This document shows, one piece after another, positions 1-7,541 of a stretch of 64,000 nucleotides of DNA. This DNA is from Levilactobacillus tongjiangensis (GTDB lineage: Bacteria; Bacillota; Bacilli; Lactobacillales; Lactobacillaceae). The notes under the pieces were generated by a model. The model was not told the DNA's origin. It did no database searches and worked only from the letters and a program-made list of their open reading frames with translations. Position 1 is the stretch's first letter. Each line of letters opens with the position of its first letter. The stretch spans positions 122,455-186,454 of the forward strand of contig NZ_RHNY01000003.1 of assembly GCF_003946345.1 (NCBI RefSeq), written 5' to 3'. Both the position numbers and the translations under genes were made by a program.

Positions 1-189
1 GCCATCAACCACATTTCATTGAACACAACTGACGTCGATCGGGCCTTCGCTGCTGCTAAGGAGCAGGGCTTGGATCTAGTCAATGATGAGATTCAATCGA
101 TTCCATCCTTCTGGGACAAGGGCATTCGGTTCTTTAACATTTTAGGACCCAATCACGAAACGATTGAATTCTGTCAGATTCTCAAATAA
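1..189 (+). CDS. VOC/glyoxalase-family protein, C-terminal part
   Basis: The reading frame is open from the first base and ends at TAA 187-189, giving the last 62 residues of a protein whose start lies outside the window. The visible part has the beta-alpha-beta shape of a vicinal-oxygen-chelate half domain: a segment starting NHISLNTTDVDRAF, then a helix, then the closing strand GPNHETIEFCQIL. The Glu in ETIEF sits where the last metal-binding Glu of glyoxalase-like proteins is found. Substrate cannot be told from this fragment. A structured 3' flank and a rho-independent terminator follow. Confidence 0.7.
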   Translation, partial: AINHISLNTTDVDRAFAAAKEQGLDLVNDEIQSIPSFWDKGIRFFNILGPNHETIEFCQILK

Positions 190-198
190 GTCGCTTAG

Positions 199-305
199 TG
201 GTAACACAATTCTGGGGGGAATCACGTTACCATTAACCCTTCAAGTGAAACGTTCAGCGGGAAAATTTCACAGGGACTGGCCCAGCGCTGTCAGCAAAGG
301 GCTAG
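199..305 (+). other. Three consecutive hairpins downstream of the VOC gene
   Basis: Inverted repeats TGGTAAC/GTTACCA (199-205 with 226-232), CCCT+GTGAAA / TTTCAC+AGGG (237-250 with 266-275) and CTGGCCC/GGGCTAG (277-283 with 299-305) follow the stop codon. None carries a U-run. They could be 3'-UTR structure or a degraded member of the multi-hairpin repeats found elsewhere in the window; the core motif of that family is not visible here. Confidence 0.35.
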
Positions 306-330
306 CTTGATTCCTATGTGAATAACCAGC

Positions 331-365
331 AAAAAAGTTGTGGCTACGGCCGCAACTTTTTTTTC
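331..365 (+). terminator. Rho-independent terminator
   Basis: The stem is AAAAGTTGTGGC paired with GCCGCAACTTTT (one G-U pair) around a short TACG loop, followed by a run of T. It closes the transcript of the VOC-family gene. Confidence 0.85.
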
Positions 366-426
366 GTCAATTTTACTATGCTTAAACGTGCAATCTCAAC
401 GTTACTTATCCTCGATAGACAACCAA

Positions 427-657
427 TCTAAAGGTTGAAAGTACTGAAACACCCACTATGCTTGATACAACAAGGATTGGGTGTTGGGGCTTAGTCAGAT
501 ATAGCGGGAAATTATCGCCATACCATTCGCCAAATTTGGACTGAAACGCGGTGGAAAGGACGGGACAAGCCAAAGAACGGTCTTGCCCCTCGATTGAAGC
601 CGCAAAGCACGTCTCCAAGTCGCCATTTTCAAGAAAATCACTTGAAAGTCTCACGGT
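427..657 (+). repeat. Intergenic repeat, subfamily B, full copy 1
   Basis: About 230 bp is repeated at 63130-63360 with scattered substitutions, and an internally deleted inverted copy lies at 22545-22620. It contains pairing AACACCC/GGGTGTT, a hairpin GGGACAAGCC...GGTCTTGCCC with loop AAAGAAC, a hairpin beginning CGATTGAAG and closing with CCAAGTCG, and TTTCAAG/CTTGAAA. The second and third hairpins match hairpins a and b of the larger cloverleaf family in order and loop sequence, so B looks like a related subfamily. No convincing coding potential is seen. Confidence 0.8.
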
Positions 658-684
658 TTAATCACTGTTTTTCGCACGCTGTTC

Positions 685-2085
685 TTACTGTAATTTTTGT
701 GTTAAGACTTGCTGCAAGTTGGCGTCCATTCCAGCGAAATTGAACCGGAAGCAGTGCTTGGTAGCACCGTAAATGGGACCAGGTTTAACTAGGATTTGGT
801 GGTCCAGCAGGTTATTGAAGATGTTGGGATCATCCTGAGTGACCCACAGGTAGAAGCCGCCCCGGGGTGTGATAAATTCCCAGTTGGGCCGCTCTTGGCG
901 AAAGATAGCCGTTACGGCTTCACGACGGGTGGCCAGTTCGGTGGTGAGCTTGGCAATTTCCGCGTTAAAGGTGTCGCTACTGAGTGCCAGGTGGGCCATG
1001 ACCTGGGCCAACATGCTAGGCACGATGTCGAGCTTTTTTTGAACCTGAAGCAGTCGTTGGCCAATGGCTTGCGGTGCGACGATCCAGCCCAAGCGGGTCG
1101 TGGAACCCAGCAGTTTAGAGAGGGAGCTAATGTAAATGACGTTCTCAGGCGCCAAGGACTTGAACGTTGGGACGACATCCTCCTTGGGTACGAGCCAACC
1201 AAACACGTCATCCTCAATGATGGCGACTTGGTAGGACTGACACAGGTGCAGGATCCGTTGACGTTCGGCTAGCGGCATGACACGACCGGTAGGATTTTGA
1301 AAGGTGGGATTAAGTATTAATAACTTAATCCGATGTTTAAGAATTACGTCTTCCAACACGTCGAGATCTAAGCCGGTAGATGTGGTGGGCACAGCGTAAG
1401 TCTTCACGCCGATAGTCTTGAAAATAGCACTGGAGTTGAAGTAAGAGGGCGAGGCAAACGCCACAGCATCACCCATCTGTAGGAGGCTTCTAAGGATTAA
1501 TAATAAAGATTGTTGGGCACCGCCAGTGATAATTAATGACTGATTGGTCGTCTTAAACTGGTTGCGTTGCATGTGGAGCCGACTAATTGTATGGATCAGC
1601 GGCTGATAGCCCGCGTCTTGTTCTTGTTTTTGAGCCATTAAGAAACTACGCCAATCCATCTGAAGGGACCCGAGTTGCGGAATTAAAGCCATTGGGAGTT
1701 CGTTGGCGGCACCGTCAATCAGATGGCCTTTATCCAAAGTCCGTGCCTGGAGGAGCTTACTCTGATAGGTGTCATCACGGGAAGAGCTGGCGTTTTCCAG
1801 GAAGACGTTCCAGTTTACTTTGGTTGTGAGCGAATTAACTTGTGGGAGCTCGGAAATAAAGGTACCGCTTCCAGTTTTCTTGACCAAAAGGCCACTCGCA
1901 GTAAGTTCCATGAAGGCTCGGGTCACGGTCGATCGGTCAACGTGGAGCAGCTTAGCCAGGTCTCGTTCTGCGGGGAGTCGTTGCCCGGGAAGTAGCTTGT
2001 CCTCTTGGATGAGGCGCTTAACCAGTTGGGTGATGGCGAGGTATTTTGGCTTGATGGGTGGGAGATCTTCGTGCCAATTAATCAT
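685..2085 (-). CDS. pdxR: MocR/PdxR-type regulator (GntR winged helix fused to PLP aminotransferase fold)
   Basis: This 466-residue protein has an N-terminal GntR winged helix (about residues 12-75, with LPAERDLAKLLHVDRSTVTR) and an aminotransferase class I fold. PLP-site residues are visible: the Asn of NPTFQNPTGR near 260, EDDVFGW near 292, and the Schiff-base Lys in SSLSKLLGS at about 324. The start is ATG 2085 because AAAGGA lies about nine bases upstream; TTG 2091 overlaps that region. It is divergent from a ThiD-like kinase and an ECF S-component. PdxR regulators of this architecture control B6 synthesis or salvage in Gram-positive bacteria, so local B6 control is inferred from family plus context. 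Confidence 0.85.
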   Translation of the reverse strand: MINWHEDLPPIKPKYLAITQLVKRLIQEDKLLPGQRLPAERDLAKLLHVDRSTVTRAFMELTASGLLVKKTGSGTFISELPQVNSLTTKVNWNVFLENASSSRDDTYQSKLLQARTLDKGHLIDGAANELPMALIPQLGSLQMDWRSFLMAQKQEQDAGYQPLIHTISRLHMQRNQFKTTNQSLIITGGAQQSLLLILRSLLQMGDAVAFASPSYFNSSAIFKTIGVKTYAVPTTSTGLDLDVLEDVILKHRIKLLILNPTFQNPTGRVMPLAERQRILHLCQSYQVAIIEDDVFGWLVPKEDVVPTFKSLAPENVIYISSLSKLLGSTTRLGWIVAPQAIGQRLLQVQKKLDIVPSMLAQVMAHLALSSDTFNAEIAKLTTELATRREAVTAIFRQERPNWEFITPRGGFYLWVTQDDPNIFNNLLDHQILVKPGPIYGATKHCFRFNFAGMDANLQQVLTQKLQ

Positions 2086-2119
2086 AAGCAATTTTCCTTT
2101 CTTTTGACCCCAGTATAGT

Positions 2120-2147
2120 AATTGGCTGGATTAAAAACAAGCCAATT
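2120..2147. promoter_or_regulatory. Inverted-repeat operator between pdxR and the kinase gene
   Basis: AATTGGCT (2120-2127) and AGCCAATT (2140-2147) form a perfect inverted repeat with a 12-nt spacer. It lies just upstream of the -35 of the plus-strand operon, where an activator such as PdxR would bind. A second related pair (AGTAT...AATTGG and CCAATACT) flanks it. Confidence 0.55.
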
Positions 2148-2152
2148 GGCCG

Positions 2153-2181
2153 TTGTGATTTTTTCACAAAAAACCAATACT
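2153..2181 (+). promoter_or_regulatory. Predicted promoter of the B6 salvage operon
   Basis: TTGTGA (2153-2158) and AATACT (2176-2181) are spaced by 17 nt. The -10 and -35 are weak matches, as expected for an activator-dependent promoter next to the 2120-2147 inverted repeat. Confidence 0.45.
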
Positions 2182-2203
2182 AGAACGTGTAGGAGGAGAT
2201 CAC

Positions 2204-3004
2204 ATGGAAAACGTCTTAACGATTGCTGGATCAGACAGTCTAGCCGGCGGTGGTATTCAAGCCGATTTAAAAACGTTTGAAGAGCTCAACGTCTTTGGTG
2301 TGAGTGCCCTGACTAGTGTGGCAAGCATCACGCCAACCAACTTAACCCTTCATCAGTTACCCACAACGGTCATCGTTGACCAGTTGACGTCGATTCTGAC
2401 GCAATTGCCGATTCATTTCGCTAAAACGGGTCTGCTGGGTGATCTGGCAACCTTGGAGGCCGTGTGTGCACAGCTCGAGTCAACCACGACACAGGTGGTG
2501 GTTGATCCGGTCCTGGTCTTTAAGGAAGGACAGTCACAATTGCAAGCAACTTACATAACCGCCGTCAAGCAACGGTTACTCCCCTTGGGTTACGTGACAA
2601 CGCCAAACTTGGCGGAAGCGGCACAACTAAGTGGGATGAGCATCACCAACAAGACGGAGATGGTCGAAGCGGCCAAACGAATTCAGGCAACGGGTTGCCC
2701 CAACGTCGTTATCAAGGGGGGTAACCGGTTGGCTGGGGACGTGGCCAGCGATTATCTGCGAATGGGCGATGTTGATTATTGGTTTGAAAGTCCTAAAATC
2801 GCTCGACAGACGACCGATGGTGCTGGGTGTACCTTCTCCGCGGCAATTACCGCACAACTGGCGAAGGGCCAAGCATTACCGGAAGCAGTTGAGGTGGCCA
2901 AGCGGTTCGTTTACATGGGAATTACTCACGGCGTAAGCATTAGCGAGCGGCTAGGCAGTGTTTGGCAGGGAGCAAGTCGACAATGGGAGGAAGAGACAAA
3001 ATGA
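2204..3004 (+). CDS. pdxK: ThiD-like pyridoxal/hydroxymethylpyrimidine kinase, probably pyridoxal kinase
   Basis: This 266-residue ribokinase-fold enzyme has the ThiD signature GSDSLAGGGIQADLKTF at residues 9-25, KTGLLGD at 74-80, VVDPV, TPNLAEA, KGG, and a catalytic loop DGAGCTFSA at 205-213 (usually GTGCTFSA). ThiD-like enzymes phosphorylate hydroxymethylpyrimidine or pyridoxal. A divergent MocR/PdxR gene and an overlapping ECF substrate-binding gene favour a B6 salvage role. No other thiamine genes are nearby. AGGAGGAGA lies upstream of ATG 2204. The stop TGA overlaps the next start as ATGA, implying translational coupling. Confidence 0.85.
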   Translation: MENVLTIAGSDSLAGGGIQADLKTFEELNVFGVSALTSVASITPTNLTLHQLPTTVIVDQLTSILTQLPIHFAKTGLLGDLATLEAVCAQLESTTTQVVVDPVLVFKEGQSQLQATYITAVKQRLLPLGYVTTPNLAEAAQLSGMSITNKTEMVEAAKRIQATGCPNVVIKGGNRLAGDVASDYLRMGDVDYWFESPKIARQTTDGAGCTFSAAITAQLAKGQALPEAVEVAKRFVYMGITHGVSISERLGSVWQGASRQWEEETK

Positions 3005-3501
3005 AACGTGGATCATTAAAAGAAAACACTTTAGCAGCTGTGCTGATTGCCATGACCGTGGCGTTGTCAATTTTAGTCGTTATCCCCATTCCCGCAACCA
3101 AAGGGATGGTGACACTGTGTGAGGTGGGTATCTACACCAGTGCCATTCTTTACGGCGGCCGGATGGGATTTCTAGTCGGTGGTGCCAGTGGGTTTCTGAT
3201 CGATATTTTAACGGGGTATCCAGTTTGGTGCCTGTTCTCGTTAGTCATTCACGGGACGCAAGGCTTGGCAGTTGGGTATTTTACCCCACAAAACAACAAG
3301 TCAATCAAAACAATGATTGTGCCACTGCTGATTGGTAGCGTTATCATGGTCGTTGGGTACTTCTTTGCCACGGCCTTATTGTTCGGCTGGCCCGCGGGGT
3401 TAGCCTCAATTTTCAGTAATATTATTCAAGTTGGATTCGGCATGGTGGTCACGTTATCAATCGTGGGTAGCCTTGCCAAGTTGAAACCAAATTTAGTTTA
3501 G
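3001..3501 (+). CDS. ECF transporter S component, probable B6 vitamer uptake
   Basis: A hydrophobic 166-residue protein with about five to six membrane segments and a basic N-terminus, typical in size and character of ECF S-components (family usually 160-200 residues). The segment GGRMGFLVGGASGFLIDIL resembles the conserved region in this group. The start ATG 3001 overlaps the kinase stop (ATGA). S-components bind the vitamin and use a shared EcfAA'T module encoded elsewhere. Co-expression with a ThiD/PdxK-like kinase under a MocR regulator points to pyridoxine or pyridoxal as substrate (PdxU-like). The substrate is inferred only. Confidence 0.75.
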   Translation: MKRGSLKENTLAAVLIAMTVALSILVVIPIPATKGMVTLCEVGIYTSAILYGGRMGFLVGGASGFLIDILTGYPVWCLFSLVIHGTQGLAVGYFTPQNNKSIKTMIVPLLIGSVIMVVGYFFATALLFGWPAGLASIFSNIIQVGFGMVVTLSIVGSLAKLKPNLV

Positions 3502-3521
3502 TCTAGGGAGTGTGTGTTGGT

Positions 3522-4082
3522 ATGTTGGATATTAATTTGGATGAGTTGAAACAGCAGTTAGCTCAAATTGTACAAGACGTCTTGGACGCCGCAAAGTTAC
3601 ACCGGGGGGACCTCTTCGTCTTAGGGTGCTCAACCAGTGAAATCGTCGGCGGTCACATCGGTAAGAATTCCGACTTGGATGTTGGGATGGCCGTTATCGA
3701 GACTTTACGGAGCAAATTAGAACCACTGGGCATTCATTTAGCGGTCCAGGGGTGTGAACACATCAACCGTAGCGTGGTTGTTGAACGTGAAGTAGCAGAG
3801 AAGAAGGGCTTTGAAATTGTCACGGTTGTACCAGCCATGCACGCTGGTGGGGCTGGTTCCATTGCCGCCTTCAAACAATTCAAGGATCCCGTTGAAGTTG
3901 AACACATCGTGGCCCAAGCCGGATTGGACATTGGTGACACGTCAATCGGGATGCACGTTAAGTTCGTCCAGGTTCCTGTTCGCCCATCACAGCTGGAATT
4001 AGGTGGTGCCCACGTTACGGCACTGCGGTCACGGCCAAAGTACGTCGGCGGTCCTCGTGCCAACTACGAGCCAATCCAGTAA
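3522..4082 (+). CDS. ywlG: UPF0340 (YwlG/TIGR01440) family protein
   Basis: This 186-residue protein matches the UPF0340 pattern throughout: [22 protein letters not shown] near the N-terminus, [14 protein letters not shown] in the middle, and [13 protein letters not shown] and the [12 protein letters not shown] tail. The function of the family is not established. It follows the ECF gene by 20 nt and is probably co-transcribed with the B6 genes. ATG 3522 was chosen because AGGGAG precedes it; an in-frame GTG at 3510 is possible. The length fits the family. Confidence 0.85.
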   Translation: MLDINLDELKQQLAQIVQDVLDAAKLHRGDLFVLGCSTSEIVGGHIGKNSDLDVGMAVIETLRSKLEPLGIHLAVQGCEHINRSVVVEREVAEKKGFEIVTVVPAMHAGGAGSIAAFKQFKDPVEVEHIVAQAGLDIGDTSIGMHVKFVQVPVRPSQLELGGAHVTALRSRPKYVGGPRANYEPIQ

Positions 4083-4094
4083 GCTTTACCGTCC

Positions 4095-4200
4095 TCAGCT
4101 GTCAGAAACGCCACTTCGTGAGGCAGACCTGGAGCCTGAGAAGCGGTCTCCAGAGCGACTTGTAGCCACTAAGTACGTGTCTACAAGCTTGTCGGGAAGA
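4095..4200 (+). repeat. Cloverleaf repeat, partial copy (hairpins a and b), forward
   Basis: It begins 12 bp after the ywlG stop. Hairpin a is CTGGAG...CTCCAG with the GAGAAGCGGTC-type loop, and hairpin b is CGACTTGTAG paired with CTACAAGCTTGTCG. The 3' half (hairpin c and closing arm) is not recognisable, so this is a truncated member. Confidence 0.55.
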
Positions 4201-4284
4201 CTATGATTGGTGGACTGATTGGCAGTCTGTGAGTGTTTTTTGAAACGATATTATTTTACCTAAATTGAAATTATACAAATAGAA

Positions 4285-4333
4285 AGAGGATTGCAGCAAC
4301 TGGGGTTACCTAGCTGTCGCAATCCTTTTTTCG
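4285..4333 (+). terminator. Rho-independent terminator
   Basis: AGGATTGC paired with GCAATCCT encloses a 24-nt internal region with a smaller hairpin and is followed by T6. It likely ends the B6/ywlG transcript. Confidence 0.8.
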
Positions 4334-4429
4334 TTAATGTGGATATTTTGATAGTTTTAGAAAATGAGATATTATAGTCATTTTTATCAATGCGGTATAA
4401 GTTTTTTTGCAGTTAACACGATCATAGTT

Positions 4430-4497
4430 AGAGGACCGGTTCATAAAGCCGGAAGCGGTCCCCACAGCAGGCTGCCACCCTGACAACCGGAAGCGGC
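4430..4497 (-). repeat. Cloverleaf repeat, truncated copy, reverse
   Basis: This piece matches the last third of the copy at 52350-52546: GGTCCCCACAGCAG, then a CCACCCTGACAACCGGAAG arm. The opposite arm and hairpins b and c are missing. It is followed by about 90 bp of ordinary leader before the pentapeptide gene. Confidence 0.65.
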
Positions 4498-4584
4498 AAT
4501 AGGGATTGCAGTGCCGGATGATTTAACGTATGGTAAGCTTTACGGCATGAAGTTGATTGATGAAAGAGAAAGGAAGTTTACTGA

Positions 4585-5220
4585 GTGAATGCACCTAGAC
4601 TAGCCATGGCGGCCTTGTCTCCCGTTGAATTTACCAGCATTAAACAGGCGGAGGACCACTTACTACAGTTTGGAGACTTACAAGGTCAGACCATAGAGAA
4701 AATGACGCAGGAACATCCGATGGTTGATCAATGTTATTTTAAAGGTATGACATTTTTAGGTGATACCTTTGAACGATTTGAATTAACAGATGTTGTCTTT
4801 GAAAATTGTACGTTGGCGAATTGCCAACTGACCGGTGCCAGCTGGTACCGGGTACAGTTTAAGAATTGTAAGTTGGTGGGCACCACACTAGACCACGCTG
4901 TTTTGAAGGACGTGGCTTTTCAGGATTGCGATTTATCCTTAGCCAATCTCAACCAGGCCAAGCTCACGAACGTCACGTTTACTGATTCCCGGTTGCAGGA
5001 ATTGAATTGTTTAGAGACGCAGTTGCGGCAAGTGAAATTAGGTGGCTGTGATTTAGATGCTGCCGACTTTACAGAGACGTCGTTGAAGAAGATAGACTTA
5101 ACGACCTGTACGTTTACCACCCTACAAGTAACGGCAGTGGACGTGCGCGGCTGTCGGATGACCACGGAACAGGCAGCTTACTGTGCCCAACTCTTTCTTG
5201 GCGTTGACTGGTTAGCGTGA
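4585..5220 (+). CDS. Pentapeptide-repeat protein
   Basis: From about residue 50 the 211-residue protein runs in five-residue steps with a central Phe/Leu, for example FKGMTFLGDTFERFELTDVV and then FENCTLANCQLTGASW, through LSLANLNQAKL and LTTCTFTTLQV. This predicts a right-handed quadrilateral beta-helix of about 140 residues. Some family members mimic DNA and bind gyrase (Qnr, MfpA, McbG), but most have no known role. There are no membrane segments or signal peptide. GTG 4585 is chosen because AAAGGAAG lies ten bases upstream; ATG 4606 is an alternative. Its 3' end overlaps the convergent LacI gene by 9 bp. Confidence 0.85.
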   Translation: MNAPRLAMAALSPVEFTSIKQAEDHLLQFGDLQGQTIEKMTQEHPMVDQCYFKGMTFLGDTFERFELTDVVFENCTLANCQLTGASWYRVQFKNCKLVGTTLDHAVLKDVAFQDCDLSLANLNQAKLTNVTFTDSRLQELNCLETQLRQVKLGGCDLDAADFTETSLKKIDLTTCTFTTLQVTAVDVRGCRMTTEQAAYCAQLFLGVDWLA

Positions 5221-6189
5221 AATGGTCGTGGCAGCTAAGCGAATCTCGGCGGGCAGCATGTCAGCACCGTTGATTCGGTCTAACAGCCGGTCGATGGCGG
5301 TCTTACCCAACTGATTGATGGGTTGGCGGGCAGTGACGATGGGTTGGGGGAGAAAGTCAAACCAGTCCTGATCGTCAAAGCCCCCCAGTTGTAGGGTGGG
5401 GATGGCTAGCTCGGGTAATTTTCGCAGAACGCCTTCCATGATGGTATTGTCCGCGACAAACAGGCCATCACACTTCTGGTTGACCAGTAGTTGGCGGGTC
5501 ATCTGTGGCACGTTACTGTTGTCCGTACGGGCTGTGGCCTCAATTGCAGGATCAGGTTCCAGGCCAGCAGCAATGAGGGCATGCTGGTACCCTTGTAGGC
5601 GTTCAGCGGCGGTAAAGGACACGGCGCTGTTAATGATGCCGACGCGTTGGGCGCCCTGAGCAATCAACTGTGCGACAATATCTTGCGTCCCCTGGACGTT
5701 ATCGACCAAAACCCGGTCAAACGGCGTTTCAACGCCGGCGGGGGGCATGCGGTCTACGAAAACGGCTGGTGTGTCACCCAGGATGGCGGCGTAATCCGTG
5801 GGGCCGCCGGCACTGGTAATAATGACGCCGTCCACCTGTTTTTCCAGCATCAGGTTGAGCGCAGTGGCTTCCTTAGCCAGACTTTCGTCAGTATTCACGA
5901 TTAAAACGTCATAACCAGCCTTGCCAGCGGCATCCTCAATCGCCCGAATCAGGCGGGTGAAGAAGTCATTTAAAATGTCGGGGATGATGACACCGAGGGT
6001 GTGGGTCTGTTGTAGCCGGATACTGCGAGCAAGACCATTGGGATGGTACCCGAGATTATTGGCAATGTTTTGAATCTTTTGGCGCGTATCGCGTTTGACG
6101 CGGGGACTTTGACTGAGAGCCCGCGAAACGGTAGCTTCTGAGACGCCGGCCGCCTTTGCCACGTCTTTAATGGTTACTTTTCCAGTCAA
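5212..6189 (-). CDS. LacI-family transcriptional regulator
   Basis: This 325-residue protein has an N-terminal LacI helix-turn-helix (VTIKDVAKAAGVSEATVSRA, residues 5-24) with the hinge LGYHPNGLARSIR, then a periplasmic-binding-protein-like effector domain (about 62-325). The start codon is TTG 6189, with AGGCG seven bases upstream. No sugar genes are adjacent, so the effector is unknown. Three copies of a GGTAGCG(T/C)TT(T)AA half-site-like sequence lie at 6268, 6481 (inverse) and 6605; the first is just upstream of this gene and suggests autoregulation. The shared 9-bp end with the pentapeptide gene is tail-to-tail. Confidence 0.9.
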   Translation of the reverse strand: MTGKVTIKDVAKAAGVSEATVSRALSQSPRVKRDTRQKIQNIANNLGYHPNGLARSIRLQQTHTLGVIIPDILNDFFTRLIRAIEDAAGKAGYDVLIVNTDESLAKEATALNLMLEKQVDGVIITSAGGPTDYAAILGDTPAVFVDRMPPAGVETPFDRVLVDNVQGTQDIVAQLIAQGAQRVGIINSAVSFTAAERLQGYQHALIAAGLEPDPAIEATARTDNSNVPQMTRQLLVNQKCDGLFVADNTIMEGVLRKLPELAIPTLQLGGFDDQDWFDFLPQPIVTARQPINQLGKTAIDRLLDRINGADMLPAEIRLAATTISR

Positions 6190-6267
6190 TCAAATTCGCC
6201 TCTTACTAATAAAATTTTGATTATTAAGACTAAAAATGAGCGTACTGTTCAATGAATTATCACCTAT

Positions 6268-6280
6268 GGTAGCGTTTTAA
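6268..6280 (+). promoter_or_regulatory. Candidate LacI-type operator, site 1
   Basis: GGTAGCGTTTTAA lies about 80 bp upstream of the lacI-type start. The same word recurs as GGTAGCGTTTAA (reverse, 6481-6492) and GGTAGCGCTTAA (6605-6616). LacI-family operators often contain a central CG, as these do. Confidence 0.45.
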
Positions 6281-6397
6281 ATGGACTAGCGTCAACTTAT
6301 CTTGAAAAATGATGAAAAAAACCAAAAAAAGACTTGCTTAATATTGGGCATAAATGCTAAAATTATTACCTGTTGAGTCAGTAATGACGTCAATTCT

Positions 6398-6469
6398 TGG
6401 GCTATAGCCAAGTGGTAAGGCAACGGGTTTTGATCCCGTGATGCGCTGGTTCGAACCCAGCTAGCCCAA
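6398..6469 (+). tRNA. tRNA-Gln (anticodon UUG)
   Basis: A 72-nt cloverleaf with acceptor TGGGCTA/TAGCCCA, D-arm AGCCAAGTGGTAAGGC, anticodon stem ACGGG/CCCGT with loop TTTTGAT (anticodon TTG), and T-arm CTGGTTCGAACCCAG. The U1-A72 pair is typical of Gram-positive tRNA-Gln. The discriminator is A at 6469; CCA is not encoded. Confidence 0.95.
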
Positions 6470-6487
6470 TTCGTTACGCCTTAAACG

Positions 6488-6528
6488 CTACCGATTAGCA
6501 AGCAATTGCTATGACGGTAGTTTTTTTT
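6488..6528 (+). terminator. Terminator after tRNA-Gln, overlapping a LacI-like site
   Basis: CTACCG/CGGTAG with an inner AGCAA/TTGCT hairpin is followed by T8. The 5' arm overlaps TTAAACGCTACC (6481-6492), the inverse of the candidate LacI site. Confidence 0.85.
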
Positions 6529-6604
6529 CGGCCAAATTAAGTTGAACTTGCAAGTAAAGCTGCCGGTATAAAAAAAGATTTTCAGAAAAATAAGTCTTAT
6601 TTTT

Positions 6605-6616
6605 GGTAGCGCTTAA
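6605..6616 (+). promoter_or_regulatory. Candidate LacI-type operator, site 3
   Basis: GGTAGCGCTTAA, the third instance of the sequence also seen upstream of the LacI-family gene. It lies about 170 bp upstream of the promoter of the Asp T-box transcript, in an AT-rich stretch without genes. Confidence 0.35.
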
Positions 6617-6727
6617 TTACTTGTTGCACAAGCAAAGACGGTGAGTTAAACTGAATCAATAATTAGTAAAAAAAGTTATAGACAAAAGTATATTCGTTAT
6701 GAATTGATTAAATATATTTTGATTTAA

Positions 6728-6744
6728 TCGTATAAATTATACGA
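6728..6744. promoter_or_regulatory. Perfect palindrome upstream of the Asp T-box promoter
   Basis: TCGTATAAATTATACGA is a perfect 8+1+8 palindrome 29 bp upstream of the -35. Its halves (TCGTATA/TATACGA) are the same heptamers that flank the PadR-operon start region at 19439 and 19464. It looks like a regulator-binding site. Confidence 0.5.
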
Positions 6745-6772
6745 TGTAGCGTTTATTAATTTTACTTATCGG

Positions 6773-6801
6773 TTGACAGGGAGAAATCTAGGCGATATAA
6801 T
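6773..6801 (+). promoter_or_regulatory. Consensus promoter of the T-box transcript
   Basis: TTGACA (6773-6778), a 17-nt spacer and TATAAT (6796-6801) match the housekeeping consensus exactly. Transcription should begin near 6808, just before the T-box stem I. Confidence 0.85.
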
Positions 6802-6807
6802 GCAGTT

Positions 6808-7037
6808 AAATTAAATACGTATTAAGCCGTGATTAGAAGATTATTAGCGGGTTGATGGGTTTTAGCGAGCGATGTTTGGTGGGAGATCGTATTTCTAAAT
6901 CCGTGAAGACACTTCTTAGGCTGGCAGCGCATCTGGCTGTCCGTTCGGAAATTTTGGGAACGTTATCAATAAAGTGAAACTATTTAAGGTGGTACAGCGT
7001 CATGCGCCCTTGCAATTGCAAGGGCGCTTTTTTGTAC
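6808..7037 (+). ncRNA. T-box leader, specifier GAC (Asp)
   Basis: Stem I closes with TAGAAG (6834-6839) and CTTCTTA (6912-6918). The specifier loop reads GAA-GAC-A, so the specifier codon is GAC (6908-6910) for aspartate. The T-box proper AAGGTGGTACAGCG is at 6986-6999, followed by a terminator GCGCCCTTGCA/TGCAAGGGCGC (7004-7027) and T6. T-boxes bind uncharged tRNA and then favour an antiterminator. The next ORF has only 11 sense codons, and two more terminators precede aspD, so the present target is unclear. Confidence 0.8.
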
Positions 7038-7100
7038 AATTTTTTAATTAGATATTTAATGGCATGTTGGAAAAAGAAGACTGATGAGGAGGTAACGATT

Positions 7101-7136
7101 ATGTCCGAACATAAAACGAGCCACGGTTCTGGATGA
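7101..7136 (+). pseudogene. 11-residue ORF directly behind the Asp T-box
   Basis: A strong AGGAGGT site seven bases upstream starts MSEHKTSHGSG, which stops after 11 residues. No continuation is seen in other frames. It could be the remnant 5' end of the gene the T-box once controlled, or a short peptide. The remnant reading is inferred from the good ribosome site combined with absence of any gene. Confidence 0.4.
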
Positions 7137-7241
7137 TTTACGATAGCTTGGTGAATTTTCTGTAAGTGTGTTAGTTCTTGCGGGGCTTTAACACGTAAAT
7201 AGAGATAAGTATCGTGACCTCCCGGAGTCTAATCAGCTCCG

Positions 7242-7277
7242 AAAACTAAAATAACTCATTTCATTTTAGTTTTTTTT
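7242..7277 (+). terminator. Terminator between T-box and aspD
   Basis: AAAACTAAAAT paired with ATTTTAGTTTT, followed by T run. A small hairpin CGGAG/CTCCG precedes it. Confidence 0.75.
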
Positions 7278-7301
7278 GGAGATTAAATTATTACCGTTGG
7301 C

Positions 7302-7332
7302 AAGGGCCTAGTCAGGCGATTGGGCCCTTTTT
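7302..7332 (+). terminator. Second terminator upstream of aspD
   Basis: AAGGGCC/GGCCCTT with a 14-nt loop, then T5. With the one at 7242 it would strongly block read-through from the T-box transcript into aspD. Confidence 0.75.
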
Positions 7333-7369
7333 GTGGTGCCCTAAATTTCATTGTTGCTGCTTTCACATA

Positions 7370-7398
7370 TTGCAATGAAATAAAGTAAGTGTTATAAC
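7370..7398 (+). promoter_or_regulatory. Predicted aspD-aspT promoter
   Basis: TTGCAA (7370-7375), 17-nt spacer, TATAAC (7393-7398). It lies after both intergenic terminators, so aspD probably has its own transcript with a leader of roughly 140 nt. Confidence 0.6.
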
Positions 7399-7541
7399 AA
7401 AGAAGGATGAAAACGATTACAGAGCCCCGCAAGCTTAAATTGTTGAATCCACAACTACTGGCCAGTAGAAAAAAATATACTTAACGTGTTTCTTCTTATA
7501 ACTTGAACCGATTATTTGAGTTTTGGAGAAGGGCGTTAGAA

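Noticed and set aside
406..654. Open frame on the minus strand across the subfamily B repeat
   Set aside because: It is not preserved as a frame in the second copy, has no ribosome site and covers a structured repeat.
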